Shown here: positions 17,140 to 26,360 of the stretch, in pieces
Position numbering within the stretch: position 1 is the first letter of the stretch
Layout: every line of letters starts with the position of its first letter
From: DGNJ01 sp002388905
Lineage (GTDB): Bacteria > Pseudomonadota > Gammaproteobacteria > Pseudomonadales > Porticoccaceae
Reading direction: 5' to 3'
DNA: 64,000 bases
NCBI GenBank assembly: GCA_036843405.1
Contig: DAITSJ010000004.1
Span: forward strand, 1-64,000
Notes under the pieces: model-generated
The model's input: only the letters and a program-made list of their open reading frames with translations
What the model was told of the DNA's origin: nothing
The model's database searches: none
Program-made: the position numbers and the translations under genes

Positions 17140-19368
17140 TCAGCTCCGGGATTTGGGCAGGCCCAACCCGAATTCGGCCACCAGGCTGCGCATAATCTCG
17201 CTGGTACCCCCGTAAATCGTCGTGCCGATGGATTGACGGTAGCCCAGCTCTATCTGGCCGGCGCCGTGTTCGCCTTCGAAAAGGGAGTAGGGCGCCGCCA
17301 GGTCCATCAGTTCAACTGCATCCTGCTGATAGCACTCGGTGGTAAAAAGTTTCGAAACCGGGCCGAAATGACTGCGGTTGGCCACCTTGTAATAGGAAGC
17401 CCAAAGGGACCGGTAGCAGAGAATTCTGGCGATGGCATGGTGCGCCGCCACCCTGGCAAGCCGCATCCGGATTGCCGGCTCTTCAATGACTGCGCGGCCA
17501 TTGCGCCGGGTCTCGTGGGCCCAGGTCACCGCGTTCTGGAACATGGTCTGGTACCAGAGCCGGTATTGATCGGCTCCGCCATGCTCCATTTCCATGGCGT
17601 GCAGCATGACCTTGAGGCCCCCATCCACCTCGCCGAGGCGATATTTATCGGGGACCCGAACGTCTTCCAGATAGGTGATATTGGTGCGTTCGTCCTGGAG
17701 GGTATGCACCGGTTGAATCTCGATACCCGGCAGGTTCATGGGAACGATAAAAATGGTCATGCCCTTATGTTTGGGCACATCCGGATTGGTCCGGGTCAGC
17801 AGGAAAATATAATCCGCCAGGTTGCCCGCCGTGGTGAAAATTTTCTGGCCGCTGATGATCCAGTCGTCGCCATCGCGCACGGCCCGGGTTTTCGCTGCGT
17901 AAATGTCGGAACCGCTGGCGGGCTCCGAAAAACCGAGACAGGCCAGCGCCTCGCCACGGGCGAATTGGCCCAGAATCTCGTTCTTGACCTCGGGCCGGGC
18001 AAACTCCATGACCCCGAACGCCACCTGGTTGGTGATCGGGCCCGTGATGCGTTCCCAGCCATACTCTTCGAACACTTCGTTAAGCGCCGCCATTTCGAAT
18101 GGCGTGGCTCCGCGGCCGCCAAATTCCTCGGGCCAGTGGGGATAACGCAAGCCGGCCTCACAGAGTTTCCTGGAGAACGCCTCGTCGTAACCGGCCACCG
18201 AGTGGTGGGCTTTCTCCCGCAATTCGGGGGTCAGGTTGGTCTCGAAGAAATCGCGGACTTCCCCGGCCATCTGTTCCGCGCGTTCGCCCAGGCCGAAATC
18301 CACTTCGATTTCGCCAACCTCGGGCAGTGGAACGGAGGTGTCGGTCCACAGGCGGTCGCCGGCCTGCTGGAGGGCATTCCGGGGATCGCCCGCCAACAGC
18401 GACCAGGCCTTGGCGCGGCGATAGTAGAGTTGAATATCGTATTCGAGTGAAACACCGTAACCGCCGAAGGTATGCAGGGCGCGGCTTGTGGCCCGGGGCG
18501 TGGTGTTGGCGGCCCACCAGTAAGCGAGGGAAACGGCGCCGCCCGCATCCGGTTGCTTACTGTCGATGGCCCAGAGGCTGTACCAGACCAGCAACTGCAG
18601 GCCCTCCATGTCCGCGAGGGAATCGGCAAGGGGGTGGGCGATGCCCTGGTAGGCGCCGATCAGGCGCCCGAACTGCTGTCGCTCGGAGGCGTAGTCGGCC
18701 GCCATGTCCAGGGCCTTGCGGCCGAGGCCGGCCAGGGCCGCGGCGGTAAGCAGTCTCCACTCCTCAAGGGTTGCAAGAAAGCCGTCCCGTGCCGCCTTGC
18801 CCTCGGCCAAAACCGTGCGCCGGCCTTCGGCACCGTCGCCGGCCAGGACACAAAGCCGATGGCCGGCGGCGCCCATGTTGGCGGCGACCGGTCCCGCGAG
18901 GCCCTCGATCAGGACAACGCTGTCGCCTTCCAGGGCCAGTATGCCTTCCGCTACGGCGGCCCAGGGCACAAGTACGGGGTCGCTGCCGGTGATCTCAACC
19001 GGCAGCAACGTCAGTAAGGTGCCGGACAGGGCCTTGTCGCACCACTTCCGGGCTTCGTCGCTGTCGGTTGCGAGCAGGCTGAGCACGCGATTTGCTGTAA
19101 TGGCTTCGCACAGGGGGATGGGTGCGACCGTGCGACCGAATTCCTCGGCGACCAGCACCGCATCCATCAGGGACATGCCCAGACCGCCGCACTCCTCGGT
19201 GGCGCGCATGGCGTGAAAGCCCATTTCCACCACCTGGGTCCACAGCGACATGTCGATACCGTTGTTGTTTTCCGCATCGCGCACCCGCTCGGGGGTGACC
19301 TCTGTGCCGAACAGGCGGGAAACGGTGTCCCTGAGCATAAGCTGATCGTCGTTGAGATTGAGTTTCAT
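17140..19368 (-). CDS. Fused two-domain acyl-CoA dehydrogenase
   Basis: A 742-residue protein made of two acyl-CoA dehydrogenase units. Residues about 1-345 form a shorter unit ending in HTFGGYGVSLEYDIQLYYRR, and residues about 355-742 form a full unit with LGFSEPASGSDIYAAKTRA, WIISGQKIFTTAG and IYGGTSEIMR. In ordinary enzymes a Glu stands where the first Gly of YGG is, so the base must come from another place. The arrangement resembles FadE34 (ChsE3) of mycobacteria, a natural alpha-beta fusion acting on steroid side chains. That suggests a bulky cyclic acyl-CoA substrate, but this is inference. It lies between the ligase and the SnoaL-like gene. Confidence 0.9.
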   Translation of the reverse strand: MKLNLNDDQLMLRDTVSRLFGTEVTPERVRDAENNNGIDMSLWTQVVEMGFHAMRATEECGGLGMSLMDAVLVAEEFGRTVAPIPLCEAITANRVLSLLATDSDEARKWCDKALSGTLLTLLPVEITGSDPVLVPWAAVAEGILALEGDSVVLIEGLAGPVAANMGAAGHRLCVLAGDGAEGRRTVLAEGKAARDGFLATLEEWRLLTAAALAGLGRKALDMAADYASERQQFGRLIGAYQGIAHPLADSLADMEGLQLLVWYSLWAIDSKQPDAGGAVSLAYWWAANTTPRATSRALHTFGGYGVSLEYDIQLYYRRAKAWSLLAGDPRNALQQAGDRLWTDTSVPLPEVGEIEVDFGLGERAEQMAGEVRDFFETNLTPELREKAHHSVAGYDEAFSRKLCEAGLRYPHWPEEFGGRGATPFEMAALNEVFEEYGWERITGPITNQVAFGVMEFARPEVKNEILGQFARGEALACLGFSEPASGSDIYAAKTRAVRDGDDWIISGQKIFTTAGNLADYIFLLTRTNPDVPKHKGMTIFIVPMNLPGIEIQPVHTLQDERTNITYLEDVRVPDKYRLGEVDGGLKVMLHAMEMEHGGADQYRLWYQTMFQNAVTWAHETRRNGRAVIEEPAIRMRLARVAAHHAIARILCYRSLWASYYKVANRSHFGPVSKLFTTECYQQDAVELMDLAAPYSLFEGEHGAGQIELGYRQSIGTTIYGGTSEIMRSLVAEFGLGLPKSRS

Positions 19369-19407
19369 CCAGTCGTCTCTCAGTTCTGGTCTTTTGGAGG
19401 AGGCCGG

Positions 19408-20964
19408 TTACCCGGCGTATTGCCTGCGCAACTCGACTTTATTGATCTTGCCGGTTACCAGCTTGGGCAGGGCATCGACAATGATGACTTTCTTGGGCTT
19501 CTTGTAGCTGGCTATCAACTGACGGGTGTGCTCGATAATCTCCGGTCCGCTGGCACGCTGACCGTCTTTCAGGGTAATGATCGCGCAGACATTCTCGCCC
19601 CACTTGGGGTCGGGAAGCCCGATCACCGCGCATTCGGATACCGCCGGATGCTGGATGATGGCTTCCTCCACTTCCCGGGAATAAATGTTCTCCCCACCGG
19701 AAATAATCATGTCCTTTTTGCGGTCCACCAGATAGAGGAAACCATCCTCGTCGATGCGACCCATGTCGCCGGTGTGGACCCAGCCGTCGCGCAGTGTTGC
19801 CATCGTCGCCGGGCTGTTGTTCCAGTAACCCCGGAACATGGCGTTACTGCGGGCAACGATTTCGCCGGCCACGCCCGTGGGGCATTCGTTACCTTCATCA
19901 TCCAGTATTTTTGCCTCCAGGTTGGGGTAGGGCTGGCCCACCGACGTCAACTGCCGGCGTTCGGCCTCGGTGCCGTTGGGCTTGTGCTGCATCGGCGACA
20001 GGCAGAACATGCAGATCTCCGTTTGCCCGAACAGGTTGACGAAGCCACAGCCGTCGAAGACATCGATGGCCCGGCGCAACACCGTCGAGGGCATGGGCGC
20101 GGCCGAATAGAGAATGGTGCGGACACTCGACATGTCCGCTTCGTCGATACCCGGGCTGTCCAGCAGCATCTGGACCATGGTGGGTGCCAGCAGCAGCACC
20201 GTGAGCTTTTCCCGCTCGATTCCCTCGATGATCTCCCGCGGCTCGAACTGGCGATAGAGATAAGCCGTGCCGCCCGGTACGTGCTGAGAGAGGCTGAGAA
20301 TCAACCCGCCGATATGGAACATGGGCATGACAATGAGGATGCGGTCCGGTTGCTCGAGATTGACCAGCCAGGCATCCACCTGCACCAGTTGCCGCAACTC
20401 CCTGTGGCCCCAGATGCAGCCCTTGGGTTTGCCGGTGGTGCCGCTGGTGTAGATCAGGCAGCAGATGTCCTCTTCCCGGGCCCGGCAGGGAGGTCCCCCG
20501 GGATCGCCGGTGGCGACGAATTCCTCGTAGGACGTGGCCCAGTCCGCTTCGCCGCCAATGCAGACGAAGGTTTCGACTGACGTCAGTTGGTCGCGGAGCT
20601 CCTCGATAACCGGCAGATACTGGGCCTCGAAAATCAGTACCCTGGGGGCTCCGTCATTGACGATCCAGGCGATTTCCGGGGGTGCGAGGCGAAAGTTCAC
20701 GGTGGCCAGGATGTATCCGGACCACTGTGTCGCCGCGATCACCTCGCCGTATTCGATGCTGTTCATGGCGAGAATGCCCACCCGGTCTTGGTTGCGGACC
20801 CCGGCCCTGTAGAGCGCGGAACCCAATTGCCTGGCGCGGGCAAGGAGTTCGCCGTGGGTGATCTGGCGCTCTCCCTGAACATAGGCGGGATGATCCCGGT
20901 GCCAGCGGGCGTTGCGTTCGAGATCGTCGGCGAATGACAGGGGCAGGTAGGGGTGCATGGTCAT
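19408..20964 (-). CDS. AMP-forming acyl-CoA ligase
   Basis: A 518-residue ANL-superfamily ligase. The P-loop-like YTSGTTGKPKG, the NLFGQTE motif, the HTGDMGRIDEDGFLYLVDRKKD hinge and the C-terminal Lys in KLVTGKINK are all present. The enzyme adenylates a carboxylic acid and transfers it to CoA. The ligase at 39156 is a close paralogue (shared DDLERNARW and IVNDGAPRVL). It overlaps the upstream ACAD by ATGA (20961-20964), so the two are translated together. It probably feeds the ACAD pair with a cyclic or side-chain acyl-CoA. Confidence 0.92.
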   Translation of the reverse strand: MTMHPYLPLSFADDLERNARWHRDHPAYVQGERQITHGELLARARQLGSALYRAGVRNQDRVGILAMNSIEYGEVIAATQWSGYILATVNFRLAPPEIAWIVNDGAPRVLIFEAQYLPVIEELRDQLTSVETFVCIGGEADWATSYEEFVATGDPGGPPCRAREEDICCLIYTSGTTGKPKGCIWGHRELRQLVQVDAWLVNLEQPDRILIVMPMFHIGGLILSLSQHVPGGTAYLYRQFEPREIIEGIEREKLTVLLLAPTMVQMLLDSPGIDEADMSSVRTILYSAAPMPSTVLRRAIDVFDGCGFVNLFGQTEICMFCLSPMQHKPNGTEAERRQLTSVGQPYPNLEAKILDDEGNECPTGVAGEIVARSNAMFRGYWNNSPATMATLRDGWVHTGDMGRIDEDGFLYLVDRKKDMIISGGENIYSREVEEAIIQHPAVSECAVIGLPDPKWGENVCAIITLKDGQRASGPEIIEHTRQLIASYKKPKKVIIVDALPKLVTGKINKVELRRQYAG

Positions 20965-22103
20965 GGTGCTTGCGGCTCCTCCGCCGGGATTTGACCGCAG
21001 CGCTCGATATGGAAGTCGCTGTCACCGAAACGTTTGTCGTAGACAATCAGGGCCTTGAAATGGTGGCCCACCGCGTATTCCTCGGTGACACCGATACCGC
21101 CGTGGAGCTGAATGCCCTCGCCGATAACGAAATGGCCGGACTGGGCGATCAGGGCCTTGGCCCCGGAGATCGCCCGGCGCCGCCGTTGGCCATCGTCGCT
21201 GTCGATGGCCGCCAGGGCGGAATAGAGGGCGGAGCGGGCCTGTTCGGTTTCCACCAGCATTTCCGACATGCGGTGCTTCAGTGCCTGGAAGCTGGCCAGG
21301 GGCTTGCCGTACTGTTCACGGGTCTTGAGGTACTCCGAAGTCAGTTCCAGAACCGCTTCCATGGAACCGACGACGCCGGCGCCGAAGATGACGACCGCCC
21401 TGTCCAGGGCGCTTTCCAGCACTGTGGCGGCCGTTGCGGGTTCGTGGAGCAGGGCCGAAGCCGGCACGCGGACATTGTCGAAATGAACGTCGGCGGCCCG
21501 CGTGCCGTCGATAAGGCTGTACCCCTCGCGGCGAATTCCGTCCGCGTCTGCCGCCACCAGAAACAACCCGTAGCCGTCATCCCCGTTGTTGCGGGCGCTG
21601 ACCACGAAGTGAGTGGCCGAGGCACCGTAAAACACACAGGTTTTGGTGCCGCTCAGTGTCCAGCCGTCGTCAATGCGCTCGGCGCGGCTCGCCACCGGGG
21701 CGTCGTATTCGCTGTGATCGCCTTCCTCCAGATGGGCCAGGGTAACGATGGCCTCGCCGGTTGCGATATCGGCCAAAATAGCCCGAGCGGCCTCGCTGCC
21801 ACTGGCGCTCAGCAGGTGCGCGCAGGTTACGGCGCTGTCCACAAGCGGTTCGCAAACCAGTCCCCGGCCCAGTTCCTCCACCAGAATGCTCATGTCCTCG
21901 ACGGTCATCTCCAAGCCGCCGGCGGCTTCGGGCAGAGTCAGGGCGAGCCAGCCCTGGTCGGCAAAGTGCCGCCAGTGCCGGCGGGAGAAACCGTCCTCGC
22001 TGGCGGCGGCCTTGCGGCGCGATTCCAGGTCGCAGCGCTCGCGCACGTAGCGGGCGGCGCCGTCGGCGAGCATTTTCTGTTCGTCGGTGAGTGCAAAATC
22101 CAT
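20961..22103 (-). CDS. Acyl-CoA dehydrogenase, probable partner subunit
   Basis: A 380-residue acyl-CoA dehydrogenase family protein. MDFALTDEQKMLADGAARYV starts the helical domain, and IQLHGGIGVTEEYAVGHHFK is the C-terminal FAD-contacting segment. The central sheet motif is weaker (SGTKTCVFYGASATHFVV). It lies 12 bases downstream of the ACAD at 22116. Such adjacent pairs in actinobacterial cholesterol degradation (FadE26-27, FadE28-29) form alpha2beta2 enzymes, and I infer the same here. Confidence 0.88.
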   Translation of the reverse strand: MDFALTDEQKMLADGAARYVRERCDLESRRKAAASEDGFSRRHWRHFADQGWLALTLPEAAGGLEMTVEDMSILVEELGRGLVCEPLVDSAVTCAHLLSASGSEAARAILADIATGEAIVTLAHLEEGDHSEYDAPVASRAERIDDGWTLSGTKTCVFYGASATHFVVSARNNGDDGYGLFLVAADADGIRREGYSLIDGTRAADVHFDNVRVPASALLHEPATAATVLESALDRAVVIFGAGVVGSMEAVLELTSEYLKTREQYGKPLASFQALKHRMSEMLVETEQARSALYSALAAIDSDDGQRRRRAISGAKALIAQSGHFVIGEGIQLHGGIGVTEEYAVGHHFKALIVYDKRFGDSDFHIERCGQIPAEEPQAP

Positions 22104-22115
22104 GGTTTCGAATCC

Positions 22116-23312
22116 CTACATTGCGAAGGCGATTTTGGCGATGATGTTTTTCTGGATTTCCCGCGATCCGCCGTAGATGGAGCAGGCCCGCATATACAGC
22201 ATGTCGTGGGTGACGCCGGGCACATAACCGGGCCACAGCGCCGAAATTTGGGCATTGAAAGCCTGCTCCCGGGTATAGAGGCGCAGTGCTCTTGGCCCGA
22301 GGGCATCGGTGGCCAGTTTCGTCAGCTTGTGTTGCAGGTCGGATCCCTTGATCTTCAGTACCGAGGCGCTGGCGGCCGAGGGGTGGTGCGAAGGCGCGTT
22401 GCACAAAACGCGCAGCACCGACCACTCCAGGGCCTCCACCTCCAGTTCCAGCTGAGTGAGGCGCTGGCGAAAGCCAGGGTCCTCGATAAGGGGGCGGCCG
22501 TTTTTGTGTTCGCGCCGGGCGATAGCCCGGATACGGCGCAGGTCGCCATAGGCCTTGTCGATATCGGCACTGGAAGTGCGCTCGTTGGCGAGCAGGAACT
22601 TGGTTTGCTGCCAGGCTGTGCCCGGTTCACCGATCAGGTTTTCCCTGGGGACTTCCACGTTGTCCAGGAATACCTCGAAGGTGGAGGGGTCGCCGTTTAT
22701 CATCTCGATGGGCCGGACCGTGATTCCCGGCGAACTCATATCGATAATGATCATGGAGATACCGCCGTGTTTACTGGTGGTATCGGTGCGCACCAGGAAA
22801 AAGCCCAGCTCCGAATAGCCGGCTTCCGTGGTCCAGATTTTCTGGCCGTTGACGATGTATTTGTCCCCGTCGAGGATGGCCGTACTTTTCAGGGACGCCA
22901 GGTCCGATCCGGCGCCGGGTTCGGAAAAGCCCTGGGCCCACTGTTCCGTGCCCTCGAGAATGGGGGGGATGTAGCGTTTTTTCTGGTCTTCGGACCCGAA
23001 TTCGCATATGACCGGACCTATCAGGCGCAACCCCTGCCAGCGCAGTTCGGGGGCTCCCGCCAGGCGGCACTCCCGCTCGAATATGCCGCGCCGGATGGGC
23101 GACCAGCCGGTGCCGCCGTACTCGACGGGCAGGCTGGGTGCGGCCCAGCCTTTCCTGTTGAGCACACTGTTCCACCAGCGCCGGTCTTCCTCGTTGGGCG
23201 GGTGGACTTCAGTGTGGGAGCGGTAGACCACTTCCGGCGTAAGGTTTTCCCGGAGAAAAGCACGGACTTCGTCGCGAAACGCCAGGTCGTCGGGGCTGAG
23301 CTGTAAATCCAC
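22116..23312 (-). CDS. Acyl-CoA dehydrogenase, probable catalytic subunit
   Basis: A 398-residue ACAD. AQGFSEPGAGSDLASLKS and YIVNGQKIWTTEAG are the FAD and substrate-binding loops, and IYGGSREIQKN is the C-terminal motif with Gly where many ACADs have the catalytic Glu. It is the first gene of the minus-strand operon that runs to the P450. Operator site 3 is centred only 33 bases upstream of its start, where it would overlap a promoter. It is likely to work with the next gene as a heteromeric enzyme on a bulky acyl-CoA. Confidence 0.9.
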   Translation of the reverse strand: MDLQLSPDDLAFRDEVRAFLRENLTPEVVYRSHTEVHPPNEEDRRWWNSVLNRKGWAAPSLPVEYGGTGWSPIRRGIFERECRLAGAPELRWQGLRLIGPVICEFGSEDQKKRYIPPILEGTEQWAQGFSEPGAGSDLASLKSTAILDGDKYIVNGQKIWTTEAGYSELGFFLVRTDTTSKHGGISMIIIDMSSPGITVRPIEMINGDPSTFEVFLDNVEVPRENLIGEPGTAWQQTKFLLANERTSSADIDKAYGDLRRIRAIARREHKNGRPLIEDPGFRQRLTQLELEVEALEWSVLRVLCNAPSHHPSAASASVLKIKGSDLQHKLTKLATDALGPRALRLYTREQAFNAQISALWPGYVPGVTHDMLYMRACSIYGGSREIQKNIIAKIAFAM

Positions 23313-23335
23313 GGTTGTTCCTCGATCCCGTTAAT

Positions 23336-23354
23336 AGCTGACTTTATGTTAGTT
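23336..23354. promoter_or_regulatory. Operator-like palindrome, site 3
   Basis: AGCTGAC-TTTAT-GTTAGTT: perfect left half, one mismatch in the right. It lies between the ACAD start (23312) and the end of the next minus-strand SDR, so it marks a separate promoter for the ACAD operon. Confidence 0.75.
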
Positions 23355-23402
23355 ATGAATTCTACACGGGCATCCCCCGGGTGTCGACACCCAAGTGGCG
23401 TT

Positions 23403-24179
23403 TCAACTGCTGCGTATCTCTGCCAGCTCCAGCAGCGCTTCCCGGGGCAGGCTCAGGGCGTGAATCACCATTCGCGCCACCGTGGCCGTCTCCATTCCCT
23501 CACCGGTATAGGCCGCGTGACCGGTTTTCTGCCAAAGCGCCAGTGCCTCCTGAAGTTGTTTTTCCGTCCAGTTGACCAGGCTGGCGTTGGCGTCGTCGCC
23601 CTTCATGGAGCCGGTGCGCAATACACCGACCCGTATGCCGTATTCGCGAAGCTCGGTGCGCAGGCCGGCCGAAAGGGTTTCCAGGCCGCCCTTGCTGGCG
23701 GCATAGACCGTCAGGTAGGGGAAGGGGTTGCGGGTGGATTCTGACGAGATGTTGAGAATGTCCCCGCCGCCGGCGGTTTTCATGAGCGGCACCGCAGCGC
23801 GTATGCAGTAGAGGGGACCGAGCAGGTTTGTATTGACGATGCGTTGCAGGCCCTCGTCCGTGGCCTGCTCAATGCGGAAGGGGATGTAAACAGCCGCGTT
23901 ATTGACCAGGATATCCAGCTTGCCGAAAAGCGCTTCGACGCGGGCGAACGCTTCCCCGACCTGATCCGGGTCGGAAACATCGGCCGGTACCGGCACTATC
24001 GAGGAACCCAGATCCTTCGCCAGTTCCTCGAGCTTATGGCGGGTGCGGCCGAGGACGGCCACCGTTGCGCCTTCCTGCACCAATTGGGTTGCCACCTGCT
24101 TGCCAAGGCCCGTGGCGGCCCCGGTGACCAGGGCGTATTTGCCGGCGAGAGGGCGGGTGGGGGAGGGAACGTCGTTCAT
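23403..24179 (-). CDS. SDR family oxidoreductase (classical)
   Basis: A 258-residue SDR with TGAATGLG, NNAA, NISSEST and YAASK. The C-terminal part lacks the usual G-x-VDGG and ends in an extended helical segment (SLVNWTEKQLQEALALWQKTG and a tail with LSLPREALLELAEI), as in ketoreductases of the FabG-unrelated, YqjQ-like type. It is divergent from the SDR at 24346, and operator site 4 lies 50 bases upstream of its start. The substrate is unknown. Confidence 0.87.
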   Translation of the reverse strand: MNDVPSPTRPLAGKYALVTGAATGLGKQVATQLVQEGATVAVLGRTRHKLEELAKDLGSSIVPVPADVSDPDQVGEAFARVEALFGKLDILVNNAAVYIPFRIEQATDEGLQRIVNTNLLGPLYCIRAAVPLMKTAGGGDILNISSESTRNPFPYLTVYAASKGGLETLSAGLRTELREYGIRVGVLRTGSMKGDDANASLVNWTEKQLQEALALWQKTGHAAYTGEGMETATVARMVIHALSLPREALLELAEIRSS

Positions 24180-24219
24180 CGGTTCCTCTGCGATTTTCCG
24201 GGTTTGTGATTTTGGTTAT

Positions 24220-24238
24220 AACTGACATCATGTTATCT
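24220..24238. promoter_or_regulatory. Operator-like palindrome, site 4
   Basis: AACTGAC-ATCAT-GTTATCT: perfect left half, weaker right half. It lies in the divergent spacer between two SDR genes (24179 minus, 24346 plus). Confidence 0.65.
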
Positions 24239-24345
24239 TTTTGGTTTGCGCGCGGTCAATGACTTCGCCGGGTCCGTAACGGTTGTTTCCGTGCGGCGCC
24301 GCCCGGCTTTAACGCGATAAATTTACAGAATGGTCGGAGAATACA

Positions 24346-25167
24346 ATGAAAGGTGCGGGACTGGATTTGAGTGGCAAGGTGGCCCTGGTTACCGGAGCCG
24401 CCAGCGGGCTGGGTAAGGGGGCGGCTTTGGCCATGGCCCGGTATGGCGCCAATATCTGCGTCCTCGATATAGATGAAGACAACGGCGAGCGGGTGGCCCG
24501 GGAGGTTCGCGATCAGGGCCGGGAGGCACTTTTTATCAGGGCGGATATGCTTGACGAGACGCAAATCGACGAAGCCATAGGCGCCGTGAAGCAACATTTC
24601 GGCCGCCTGGATATCCTCGTGAATAATGTCGGCGGCAGTCGCAACAAGTCTTTCCTGGAACAAAGCCGGCGCAGCATTCGCCGGCATATTTTCCTCAACC
24701 TGGAAAGCGCCATGTACCTGACCCAGGGTGTCGTGCCGATGATGATCGAAGGCGGTCGCGGCGGCGTTATCATCAATGTGGCCAGCACCGAGGCCCTGCG
24801 TGCGGCCCCCGGATTTGCGGTATACGCCGCCTGCAAGGCCGGCATGGTCAGTTTCACCAAAACCCTGGCCCTGGAATTGGCCGGGCACAATATCCGCAGC
24901 CACGCCCTGGCGCCGGACCTGATCGAGACCGAGGGCCTTAAGGCACTGGACACCGCGGTGAGCGACGCGCAAAAAGAGGCCCGCTCCCGTTATGTGCCCC
25001 TGGGGCGGATGGGCAGCCCCGCGGAGTTTGGCAATGTCGTTGCCTTCCTGGCCTCGGACATGGCCTCCTACCTGAACGGCACGACCCTGCCCGTGGATGC
25101 CGGCGCCACCGCCGCCTCCGGCTGGTATCGCGACCCCGACAACAACTGGTGCCTGTATCACGCCTGA
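24346..25167 (+). CDS. SDR family oxidoreductase (classical)
   Basis: A 273-residue SDR with TGAASGLG, YAACK and NVASTEA; NNAG reads NNVGG. The end carries an extra tail after VDAGATAASG (WYRDPDNNWCLYHA), rich in aromatics and unusual for the family; it may line the active site of a neighbour subunit. The unit is monocistronic, since the next gene has its own operator (site 5) 278 bases downstream. Likely alcohol/ketone dehydrogenase with unknown substrate. Confidence 0.88.
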   Translation: MKGAGLDLSGKVALVTGAASGLGKGAALAMARYGANICVLDIDEDNGERVAREVRDQGREALFIRADMLDETQIDEAIGAVKQHFGRLDILVNNVGGSRNKSFLEQSRRSIRRHIFLNLESAMYLTQGVVPMMIEGGRGGVIINVASTEALRAAPGFAVYAACKAGMVSFTKTLALELAGHNIRSHALAPDLIETEGLKALDTAVSDAQKEARSRYVPLGRMGSPAEFGNVVAFLASDMASYLNGTTLPVDAGATAASGWYRDPDNNWCLYHA

Positions 25168-25302
25168 GTCCTGCCCCTCCTCAATGCCATGCCAGGTTCA
25201 GCACCGCGTCGGAGGGGCCATGGCCTAAGGAATGGTCAATCTCTGCCTTGCTCCCGGTCGCATGGGCTCTGGCGCCGGGAGCATGCCGGCGGCAACTTCG
25301 GT

Positions 25303-25321
25303 TATTGACATATCGTCAGTT
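25303..25321. promoter_or_regulatory. Operator-like palindrome, site 5
   Basis: TATTGAC-ATATC-GTCAGTT: perfect right half, partial left half. It lies 134 bases upstream of the SDR at 25446, the first gene of the longest plus-strand operon. Confidence 0.65.
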
Positions 25322-25445
25322 ATTGATCTAGGCTGTTCGAAATCACAAACGATGTTCCGTATTAAGAATTAGAAATCGGGCATCGAAAGCGGCGCCACGC
25401 CTTTCCAGGGCTGGTGATCAAAATTCGAATTCCGCGGGGGCTTCA

Positions 25446-26306
25446 ATGGCAGAACAAAAGACCTGGTTTATCACCGGTTGTGACAAGGGAATGGGTTACG
25501 CGTTCGCGGAAACGATCCTCGCCCATGGCGACAGGGTGGTGGTGACGGCCCTTTCCGCCGGCAATGTCGCGCCCCTGAAGGAACGATATCCGGACACCGC
25601 TATTATCCATGAACTGAATGTGACCGACCGTGAAAATATCGCGGAGGTGGTGAATGCCGCTGAAAAAACCACCGGCGGTGTGGATATTCTGATCAACAAT
25701 GCCGGCTATGGATTACTGGGGCCCATCGAGGCCACGGAACCGGACGAATACCGGCCCCTGTTCGAAGTCAATTTTTTTGGCGCGGCGGAGGTGACCCGTG
25801 CCTTCCTCCCCCATATGCGCCAGCGCCGGCGGGGCTACGTTATCAATACGACCTCCATCGGCGGTTTTGCCGCTTCGCCCGGCTTCGGATTCTACGCGGC
25901 CAGCAAATTTGCCCTGGAGGGTTTTTCCGAGGCCCTGGCCCAGGATACCGAGGCCCTGGGTATCCGGGTGACGATTCTCGAGCCCGGCTCGACCCGCACG
26001 GATTTCGCCGACGGCTCCATGGCCCGTGTCCGCCGCAAGATCGATGATTATCGTGAAACCAGGGTTCAGGCCACTCTGGATCGGATGGCATCGCGACAAG
26101 GCGGCCAGCAGCCCGGCGATCCCCGCCGTATCGCCAGGGCGCTTATCAAGTTTTCCCGTATGGAAAATCCGCCCCTGCGTTTTGCCACCGGGGAGGATGG
26201 AATTGCACGAATGCGGGCCAAGCTTGCGGCGACCGCCGACGAGGCGGACCGCCATGAACAACTGAGCCTGGCGATGGGATTTGATTCCGACGCGGTCCTT
26301 GAATGA
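25446..26306 (+). CDS. SDR family oxidoreductase
   Basis: A 286-residue SDR of the type often annotated as oxidoreductase with SDR NAD-binding domain. The cofactor motif is TGCDKGMG, NNAG is intact, and YAASK with NTTSIGG forms the active site. It is a paralogue of the SDR at 30242 (both have NNAGYGL, NFFG, a YAASKF/YSASKF motif and GFSE). It opens the operon that continues with the IclR regulator and the Lux-like pair. The ATG follows GCGGGGGCTTCA, a modest ribosome site. Confidence 0.87.
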   Translation: MAEQKTWFITGCDKGMGYAFAETILAHGDRVVVTALSAGNVAPLKERYPDTAIIHELNVTDRENIAEVVNAAEKTTGGVDILINNAGYGLLGPIEATEPDEYRPLFEVNFFGAAEVTRAFLPHMRQRRRGYVINTTSIGGFAASPGFGFYAASKFALEGFSEALAQDTEALGIRVTILEPGSTRTDFADGSMARVRRKIDDYRETRVQATLDRMASRQGGQQPGDPRRIARALIKFSRMENPPLRFATGEDGIARMRAKLAATADEADRHEQLSLAMGFDSDAVLE

Positions 26307-26360
26307 GAACCGATGGGCAAGACCCGCCACTCGACAAAGTTAATCCCCGGAGGGATACCG

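Noticed and set aside
20934..23306. Plus-strand open frame of 790 codons over two ACAD genes
   Set aside because: It is the mirror of two acyl-CoA dehydrogenase genes with clear motifs, a normal effect of high GC content.
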